DNA of 11,072 nucleotides from Chloroflexota bacterium (GTDB lineage: Bacteria; Chloroflexota; Dehalococcoidia; SM23-28-2; RBG-16-64-32). The number at the start of each line of letters is the position of its first letter. Positions within the stretch are counted from its first letter, which is position 1. Shown piece by piece: positions 6,026 to 11,072 of this stretch. The DNA is taken from positions 1 to 11,072 of the forward strand of contig JADFNQ010000023.1 of assembly GCA_022563285.1 (NCBI GenBank). The letters are read 5' to 3'. A program made the position numbers and the translations under genes. The notes under the pieces are model-generated. The model made no database searches. It had not been told where the DNA came from and saw only the letters and a list, made by a program, of their open reading frames with translations.

Positions 6026-6095
6026 CCGGTGCCTCGGCGGGCCGGTGGTTTAAGTCGCCGCCTGGGGCGACACCCGCTGTCTCGGGCGCTACCGA
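6026..6095 (-). promoter_or_regulatory. L10 leader: ribosomal protein L10-L12 autoregulatory mRNA structure
   Basis: The 181-nt gap between rplA and rplJ contains the conserved features of the L10 leader family (Rfam L10_leader, recognised by eye). In minus-strand order these are AGACAGCGGGTG, then ACTTAAACCACC, then CCCGCCGAGGCACC. Supporting helices are UCGGU (6091-6095) with ACCGG (6026-6030) at the base, GCGGG (6073-6077) with CCCGC (6037-6041) in the middle, GGTG with CACC, and GTCGCC with GGCGAC closing the tip. The conserved AGACAG and CUUAA bulges form the kink-turn-like site that mimics the L10-L12 binding site in 23S rRNA. Free L10(L12)4 binding here represses rplJ-rplL. In Bacillus subtilis the equivalent leader acts by transcription attenuation, and a terminator is present here too. 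Confidence 0.88.
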
Positions 6096-6102
6096 AAGCT
6101 GA

Positions 6103-6825
6103 TTATACGTCAGTATCGGTGCTAAGGGAAAGGATTGGTGCTACGTCCAGCTTGATGCCCGGCCCCATCGTGGCGGTGAGGGTGACGGAGCGGACGAACT
6201 GGCCCTTGGCCCCGGCCGGCCTCTCCCGGACGATAGCGTCCACGAGGGTGCTCAGGTTCTCCAGGAGCGCCTCCTCGGAGAAGCTGACCTTGCCGATGGG
6301 CACGTGCACCAGCGCCGTGCGGTCAGTTCGGAACTCCACGCGCCCCTGCTTCGCCTCGCGGACGGCCTTGGGGATGTCGTCCATTTCGACCACTGTGTTG
6401 GTGCGGGGGTTGGGCATGAGGCCGCGGGGGCCAAGGACGCGGCCCAACCGGCCCACCTTCCCCATCAATTCGCGGTTGGCCAGAGCGATGTCGAAATCTA
6501 GCCAGCCGCCTTCAATCTTCTTCACAAGGTCGTCTGAGCCCACGTAGTCGGCGCCGGCCTCCTCGGCGATGCGCGCGGCCTCGCCCTCGGCGAAGACGAG
6601 CACGCGCTGGCTCTTGCCCAGGCCGTTGGGGAGGACGATGGTGCCGCGGAGCTGCTGGTCCGAGTGGCGGGTGTCCAGGCCGGTGCGGATGTGTAGCTCC
6701 ACCGTCTCGTCGAACTTGGCGAAGGCGTTCTCCTTGAGCAGCTTCACCGCTTCCTTCGGCTCGTAGGCGCGGTCGCGTTCTATCCGCTCAAGGGCGTTGC
6801 GGTAGTTCTTGCCCCGTTTGGCCAC
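6103..6825 (-). CDS. rplA: 50S ribosomal protein L1
   Basis: A 240-residue protein of the L1 stalk, which helps release deacylated tRNA from the E site. Signatures are MAKRGKNYRNALERIERDRAYEPKEAVKLLKENAFAKFDETVELHIRTGLDTRHSDQQLRG at the start, IVLPNGLGKSQRVLVFAEG, the domain II segment LGRVLGPRGLMPNPRTNTV, and the C-terminal FVRSVTLTATMGPGIKLDV. The length is a few residues above the usual 230 because of a short tail (APILSLSTDTDV). The start is GTG (6823-6825), only 2 nt after the rplK stop, with no good separate ribosome site, so translation is probably coupled to rplK. The stop is TAA (6103-6105), right before the L10 leader. Confidence 0.97.
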   Translation of the reverse strand: MAKRGKNYRNALERIERDRAYEPKEAVKLLKENAFAKFDETVELHIRTGLDTRHSDQQLRGTIVLPNGLGKSQRVLVFAEGEAARIAEEAGADYVGSDDLVKKIEGGWLDFDIALANRELMGKVGRLGRVLGPRGLMPNPRTNTVVEMDDIPKAVREAKQGRVEFRTDRTALVHVPIGKVSFSEEALLENLSTLVDAIVRERPAGAKGQFVRSVTLTATMGPGIKLDVAPILSLSTDTDV

Positions 6826-6827
6826 GG

Positions 6828-7253
6828 CTAGGTGCCCACCTCCACGCCCATACTACGGGCGGTGCCCTCAACCATGCGTATGGCAGCGTCGATATCGTTG
6901 GCGTTGAGGTCCTTCATCTTGATCTCGGCGATCTGGCGTAGCTGGTTACGGCTGATGCTGCCGACCTTCTCTCGAATCTGTGCGGGGCTACCCTTCTCCA
7001 GCCCCACAGCCTTCTTGATCAGGTCGGACGCGGGCGGGGTCTTCAGGGAGAAGGTGAAGGAGCGGTCCTCATAGATGAGGACCTCCACAGGGATGATGCT
7101 GCCGGCCTGGGAGGAGGTGCGCTCGTTGTACTCCTTGCAGAAGGCCATGATGTTGGCGCCGTGCTGGCCGAGGGCGGGCCCGACGGGCGGCGCTGGGGTA
7201 GCCTTGCCCGCCTCCAGCTGAAGCTTGATGACGGCACGGAGCTTCTTCGCCAC
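6828..7253 (-). CDS. rplK: 50S ribosomal protein L11
   Basis: A 141-residue protein, the normal length. It forms the GTPase-associated centre with 23S rRNA helices 43-44 and is the target region of thiostrepton; it is also needed for RelA-type stringent sensing where that exists. The N-terminal signature KLQLEAGKATPAPPVGPALGQHGANIMAFCKEYNERT and the C-terminal RNA-binding signature LRQIAEIKMKDLNANDIDAAIRMVEGTARSMGVEV are both intact. The start is GTG (7251-7253), 4 nt after the nusG stop, with GGAGAGG upstream inside the end of nusG. It lies between nusG and rplA, the universal order. Confidence 0.98.
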   Translation of the reverse strand: MAKKLRAVIKLQLEAGKATPAPPVGPALGQHGANIMAFCKEYNERTSSQAGSIIPVEVLIYEDRSFTFSLKTPPASDLIKKAVGLEKGSPAQIREKVGSISRNQLRQIAEIKMKDLNANDIDAAIRMVEGTARSMGVEVGT

Positions 7254-7257
7254 GCCG

Positions 7258-7959
7258 CTAGAGCCTCTCCACCTGGAGGAAGTCCAGCTCCACCGGCGTC
7301 TCCCGTCCGAAGAAGGAGACCAGCACTCGCACCTTCCCCTTCTCCACGTTGATCTCGTCCACTGTGCCGACGAAGTCGACGAAGGGGCCGTCGGTGACGC
7401 GGATGCTCTGCCCTAGCTGGAAGCCGACCTTGATGCGGGGCTCTTCCGCGCGCATCTGCTTGAGGATGGAGCGGACTTCCGGCTCATCCAGCGCCGTTGG
7501 CGAGGCGCCGGAACCGACGAAGCCGGTCACGCCGGGCGTGTTGCGCACCACGGTCCAGGCCTTGCTGGAGCGCGCCTTGTCTTGCTCGCCCGCGTCCGGG
7601 TCGTCCTGGCGCATCTCGATCATCTGGACCAGTACGTAGCCGGGGAATATCTTGCGGGGGACAGTGCGACGAGCGCCGTCGCGGATCTCTATTTCGTCCA
7701 CGGAGGGGACGACGACGTGGAAGATGAGGTCTTCCGCGTCCATGGACTTGATCCGCTGCTCCAGGTTGGTGCGGGCCTTGTCCTCATACCCGGAGTAGGT
7801 ATGAATGACGTACCAGGCGCGCCCGGACTGGAACATCTCGTCATCAGAGATGACGGGTCGCTGTTCAGACTTCTCCGCTGCTTCTTCCTGGAGCTCAGCG
7901 GCTTTCTCAGTGGGGCTCTCTTCCAGCGCGGTCTCCGCGCCCTTCTTCCTTCTCGCCAC
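7258..7959 (-). CDS. nusG: Transcription termination/antitermination factor NusG
   Basis: A 233-residue elongation factor that binds RNA polymerase through its NGN domain and Rho or ribosomal protein S10 through its KOW domain. The NGN core runs from AWYVIHTYSGYEDKARTNLEQRI (48-70) through RKIFPGYVLVQM (102-113) to RNTPGVTGFVGSG (139-151). The KOW domain (VGFQLGQSIRVTDGPFVDFVGTVDEINVEKGKVRVLVSFFGRETPVELDFLQVERL) closes the protein. It is longer than the usual 175-185 because of a 46-residue acidic, low-complexity N-terminal extension and a short polar insert (RQDDPDAGEQDKARSSK, 117-133) within NGN. The GTG start (7957-7959) gives MARRKKG; a later start at M42 would remove most of the extension and cannot be excluded. 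It lies 12 nt after secE. Confidence 0.96.
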   Translation of the reverse strand: MARRKKGAETALEESPTEKAAELQEEAAEKSEQRPVISDDEMFQSGRAWYVIHTYSGYEDKARTNLEQRIKSMDAEDLIFHVVVPSVDEIEIRDGARRTVPRKIFPGYVLVQMIEMRQDDPDAGEQDKARSSKAWTVVRNTPGVTGFVGSGASPTALDEPEVRSILKQMRAEEPRIKVGFQLGQSIRVTDGPFVDFVGTVDEINVEKGKVRVLVSFFGRETPVELDFLQVERL

Positions 7960-7971
7960 CTTACACCACCC

Positions 7972-8292
7972 CTAGCTCAGGAGCGTATTATCTATAAGCC
8001 AGCCGAAGCCGATGTCGATGCCGCCGAGGGCGGCGCCCACGAGGAGGGCGACGAACAGGACAACGACGGTGAGGTGCACGGTGTCCTGACGGCTGGGCCA
8101 CGATACCTTGCGCAGTTCGCTGATTATGTCCGTGATGAAGCGGGGGAAAGAGGGAAAGACGGACGACCTGCCCTCTCTGCGGGGAGCGGGACGGGCTGGG
8201 CCGGTGCGGGGCAGCGCGCGGGCCACCCTGCCGCGGCTAGCCTTGGCCTGCCTCTGCTTACTGGGGGGATGGCGCCTGAGAGCGCGGCTCAT
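7972..8292 (-). CDS. secE: Preprotein translocase subunit SecE
   Basis: A 106-residue subunit of the SecYEG channel. The conserved part is at the C-terminal end: the amphipathic helix and linker FPRFITDIISELRKVSWPSRQDT (49-71), with the hallmark ELRKVSWPS, followed by one transmembrane helix at about 73-95. The first 45 residues are an Arg/Pro/Ala-rich basic tail, probably disordered, making the protein longer than typical one-helix SecE (60-80). The ATG at 8290-8292 is chosen because GGGAGG lies 5 nt upstream; the open frame goes on to 8406 but only through rpmG out of frame. The ATG overlaps the rpmG stop (ATGA), indicating coupling. Confidence 0.95.
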   Translation of the reverse strand: MSRALRRHPPSKQRQAKASRGRVARALPRTGPARPAPRREGRSSVFPSFPRFITDIISELRKVSWPSRQDTVHLTVVVLFVALLVGAALGGIDIGFGWLIDNTLLS

Positions 8293-8453
8293 CTCGCCTC
8301 CCGGTGCTGGTGGTGGCCACGGCAGCGGGGACAGAACTTTCGCAGCTCCAGGCGGTCGGGATCGTTGCGGCGGTTCTTGGTAGTCGTGTAGTTGCGGCTC
8401 CTGCACTCCGTGCAGGCCATCTCAACTACCACCCGGTCTTCCTTCCTGGCCAC
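8289..8453 (-). CDS. rpmG: 50S ribosomal protein L33, zinc-binding (C+) form
   Basis: A 54-residue protein with the sequence features of L33: MARKEDRVVVEMACTECRSRNY (E site face), TTTKNRRNDPDRLELRKFCPRCRGHHQHREAR. Four cysteines (C14, C17, C41, C44) form the zinc site of the C+ type; many bacteria also have a cysteine-free paralogue, which is not in this window. The start is GTG (8451-8453), 13 nt after the tuf stop, with a modest ribosome site (AAGGCAGG). Its stop TGA (8289-8291) overlaps the secE ATG by 4 nt. tuf-rpmG-secE-nusG is a common order in many phyla. The gene is short enough to be missed by length-filtered gene finding. Confidence 0.96.
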   Translation of the reverse strand: MARKEDRVVVEMACTECRSRNYTTTKNRRNDPDRLELRKFCPRCRGHHQHREAR

Positions 8454-8466
8454 GCTTTAACCTGCC

Positions 8467-9666
<1,200 letters not shown>

Positions 9667-9760
9667 GCCGGAGTTCCTCCTGTTATGTGGCTGCTGGGCC
9701 AGGGCTAACCGTGCCTGCCCCACCTCGATAATACTCTTGCATTGTCCAATCTTCCATAGG

Positions 9761-9836
9761 TGGAGCCCACGACCGGATTCGAACCGGTGACCCCGTTCTT
9801 ACCAAGAACGTGCTCTACCTGCTGAGCTACGTGGGC
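9761..9836 (-). tRNA. tRNA-Thr (anticodon GGT)
   Basis: A 76-nt cloverleaf on the minus strand. The acceptor stem is GCCCACG with CGTGGGC, the discriminator base is T, and the CCA end is encoded (9761-9763). The D-arm is GCTC/GAGC, the anticodon stem CGTTC/GAACG with loop TTGGTAA, giving GGT, and the T-arm ACCGG/CCGGT with loop TTCGAAT. It reads ACC and ACU codons. It is the last tRNA before tuf, matching the place of thrT before tufB in E. coli, and is probably cut from a tRNA-tuf precursor. Confidence 0.97.
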
Positions 9837-9930
9837 GCTGTTATTCAGTTTTGTAGGCTGGGGTCTAGAAGTTGAAGCTGGTGTGTCCAACCTCTAGTAT
9901 CTAATCTTTAACCTCAATTATCTACCTGCC

Positions 9931-10019
9931 TGGTGGCGGGGGCAGGATTCGAACCTGCGTAGCCCATCACGGGCGCCGAGTTTACAGCCCGGTGGTTTTA
10001 ACCACTCACCCACCCCGCC
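9931..10019 (-). tRNA. tRNA-Tyr (anticodon GTA)
   Basis: An 89-nt class II tRNA on the minus strand. The acceptor stem is GGCGGGG with CCCCGCC, discriminator A, encoded CCA (9931-9933). A 3-bp D-stem (GGT/ACC), anticodon stem CCGGG/CTCGG with loop CTGTAAA (anticodon GTA), a 17-nt long variable arm with GCCC/GGGC stem, and T-arm GCAGG/CCTGC with loop TTCGAAT are all visible. The long variable arm is normal for bacterial tRNA-Tyr. Confidence 0.97.
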
Positions 10020-10114
10020 GCTGTTTCTGATCGGGTACCGGAGGCTGGTGCCTGGCGGTGAGTCTCCGCCGGAAATCGCTCCTGGCCTCCTACGGCTGCT
10101 CTACCTGGTGCTAC
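10020..10114 (-). other. Structured spacer between tRNA-Thr(TGT) and tRNA-Tyr
   Basis: This 95-nt spacer holds no tRNA or open frame that I can support, but the minus strand can fold: GGAGGC pairs with GCCTCC about 40 nt later, enclosing GGCGG/CCGCC with a 7-nt loop (AGACTCA). The inner hairpin has anticodon-arm dimensions but lacks U33 and no T-arm follows, so it is not called a tRNA. It may guide processing of the precursor. The other spacer in the cluster (9837-9930) is AT-richer and looks unstructured. Confidence 0.35.
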
Positions 10115-10189
10115 TGGAGCCGAAGGAGGGAATCGAACCCCCAACCTAGCGATTACAAATCGCTTGCGCTACCATTGCGCCACTTCGGC
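10115..10189 (-). tRNA. tRNA-Thr (anticodon TGT)
   Basis: A 75-nt cloverleaf on the minus strand. The acceptor stem is GCCGAAG with CTTCGGC, discriminator T, encoded CCA (10115-10117). The D-arm is GCGC/GCGC, anticodon stem AGCGA/TCGCT with loop TTTGTAA (anticodon TGT), and T-arm GGGGG/CCCTC (one G-U) with loop TTCGATT. It reads ACA and, by wobble, other ACN codons. It is the first tRNA after the promoter. Confidence 0.97.
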
Positions 10190-10250
10190 CTGCCCCCACT
10201 CGTCGGGGCCTAAAATTCAAGGCTCGCCCACAAGGAGCGACCCACCCTGT

Positions 10251-10280
10251 AGTATAGGGGTCGCCTTTCGGAAAAGTCAA
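10251..10280 (-). promoter_or_regulatory. Sigma70-type promoter of the tRNA-tuf operon
   Basis: On the minus strand TTGACT (10275-10280) and TATACT (10251-10256) are separated by 18 nt, each matching consensus at five of six positions. The transcript would start at about 10244, roughly 55 nt before tRNA-Thr(TGT), and would cover the three tRNAs and tuf onward. The short leader can form a small GCCCC/GGGGC hairpin (10192-10209) just before the tRNA 5' end. It lies 27 nt after the cysS stop. Confidence 0.8.
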
Positions 10281-10306
10281 GGAAGCGCGCCCAATCTGAA
10301 CCTCGT

Positions 10307-11072
10307 TCAGCCCTTCAGCCGCCAGCGGGTACCCTCGGTGGAGTCCTCCAGGATTACACCCACCTCGGCGAGACGCGCCCGCAGCTTGTCCGACAGCTCG
10401 TACTGCTTGGCGGCACGCAGGTCGTTCCGCAGCTCCACGAGCAGCTCGATGAACGGGCCGGCCGCATTGCCGGCGGCCTCCGGCCCGGTCAACCTGAGGC
10501 CGAGGACGCCTGCCAGCTCTCGCAGGCTAGCCTGAGCCTCGTCCGTCCTGCGGCCCTCGTCGCGGGCACGATTGATCTCGCGGGCCAGGTCGAACAGGGC
10601 GCCCATGGCACCGGCGGTGTTCAGGTCGTCGTCCATCGCCTCCAGGAAACGCTGCTTGAAGGGGGCCGGGTCAACGGCGGGGTCCGCCTTCCCGCCGGGG
10701 GTGCTGACGGCTATGCGCAGGCGCTCCGCGGCCCGCTTGCCGGCCTCCAGGCTCTCCTCCGCGAACGTGATGGGGCTGCGGTAATGGGAGCTAAGGACGA
10801 AGATGCGGAGGCCGTCACCCCCGTACTTGTGGACCACCTCATGGATGGGCACAAGGTTCCCCAGGTGGCGGGTCATCTTCTCCTCGCTCTCGGCGAGACG
10901 CATGAGGCCGTTGTGCACCCAGAAGCGGACGAACGGCTTGTGGTCATCGCTGTAGCTCTCGCTCTGGGCGATCTCGTTCTCGTGATGGGGGAAGATAAGG
11001 TCCTGCCCGCCGCCGTGTATGTCTAGAGGGTGGCCGAGGTATTTGAGGGACATGACGGAGCATTCGATGTGC
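10307..11072 (-). CDS. cysS: Cysteinyl-tRNA synthetase, C-terminal part (5' end outside window)
   Basis: About 254 codons of a gene running off the right edge and ending at TGA (10307-10309). The fragment opens with HIECSVMS, the conserved segment carrying the zinc cysteine, followed by DIHGGGQDLIFPHHENEIAQSE. Counting from the edge, zinc ligands C4, H29 and E33 are present at the normal spacing. The C-terminal region includes the DALR-type helical domain (AMDDDLNTAGAMGALFDLAREINRA) and the typical tail ELSDKLRARLAEVGVILEDSTEGTRWRLKG. The enzyme charges tRNA-Cys with cysteine; the full protein is expected to be near 460-480 residues. The catalytic KMSKS loop is altered to KMTRH (10865-10879) while the following LGN is kept. 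The tail argues for CysRS rather than the mycothiol enzyme MshC. The gene precedes the tRNA-tuf promoter. Confidence 0.95.
   Translation of the reverse strand, partial: HIECSVMSLKYLGHPLDIHGGGQDLIFPHHENEIAQSESYSDDHKPFVRFWVHNGLMRLAESEEKMTRHLGNLVPIHEVVHKYGGDGLRIFVLSSHYRSPITFAEESLEAGKRAAERLRIAVSTPGGKADPAVDPAPFKQRFLEAMDDDLNTAGAMGALFDLAREINRARDEGRRTDEAQASLRELAGVLGLRLTGPEAAGNAAGPFIELLVELRNDLRAAKQYELSDKLRARLAEVGVILEDSTEGTRWRLKG

Noticed and set aside
8293..8406. Upstream extension of the secE frame by 38 codons
   Set aside because: The segment is the rpmG coding region read in another frame; the ATG at 8290-8292 has a good ribosome site and overlaps the rpmG stop.
9728..9733. TATTAT resembling a -10 box between tRNA-Thr(GGT) and tuf
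   Set aside because: No acceptable -35 element lies 16-18 nt upstream (TTGGAC is only 10 nt away). A second tuf promoter is possible but not supported.
9837..9930. Possible hidden tRNA-Gly in the spacer between tRNA-Tyr and tRNA-Thr(GGT)
   Set aside because: No T-loop motif, no acceptor complementarity and no CCA end are present in this AT-rich stretch.
10296..10310. Perfect 6-bp hairpin (CTGAAC/GTTCAG) at the cysS stop codon as a terminator
   Set aside because: The stem is short, has a 3-nt loop and is followed by ATTGGGCGCGC rather than a T-tract.

Overview
The window is high-GC bacterial chromosome. Almost every gene lies on the minus strand, so reading order runs from high to low coordinates. 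EF-Tu carries the GITIAI version of the switch I segment and an APEYQ/DDYIPEP region, which I associate from memory with Chloroflexota EF-Tu. A member of that phylum (possibly Dehalococcoidia-like) is my best guess, at moderate confidence. No mobile element, CRISPR array, phage gene or defence system is visible. This is mainly a housekeeping locus with some unusual attachments.

Right end (about 11072 to 9761): the C-terminal half of cysteinyl-tRNA synthetase, then a clear sigma70-type promoter, then tRNA-Thr(TGT), tRNA-Tyr(GTA) and tRNA-Thr(GGT), each with an encoded CCA end. Next (9666 to 4932) comes a classical translation/transcription operon: tuf, rpmG, secE, nusG, rplK, rplA, rplJ, rplL. 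The order is that of the E. coli thrU-tyrU-glyT-thrT-tufB-secE-nusG-rplKAJL region, but the glycine tRNA is absent, rpmG is inserted before secE, and rpoB/rpoC do not follow rplL. Between rplA and rplJ sits an L10 leader RNA followed by an intrinsic terminator. A possible antiterminator pairing links the L10-binding fold to that terminator, which predicts L10-L12 feedback by attenuation.

Downstream of rplL (4873 to 285), still on the minus strand and with no obvious intrinsic terminator, come six genes: a zinc-finger/transmembrane/LysM protein, radC, a metal-dependent amidohydrolase, a stomatin-like SPFH protein without the usual membrane hairpin, a Cof-type HAD phosphatase whose GTG start overlaps the SPFH stop, and a zinc-ribbon RDD membrane protein of visibly lower GC. 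The first five are tightly spaced (4-nt overlap to 58-nt gap) and could share a transcript. The far left holds the only plus-strand gene, the C-terminal end of larC, which converges on the RDD gene with a 7-nt gap.

Functionally the window couples charged-tRNA supply (cysS, tRNAs), elongation (EF-Tu, L11, L1, L10, L7/L12, L33), protein export (SecE) and transcription elongation (NusG) to a short string of envelope and stress-type genes. The most interesting details are the L10 attenuator, the degenerate KMSKS motif of CysRS (KMTRH), and the composition of the post-rplL gene string.
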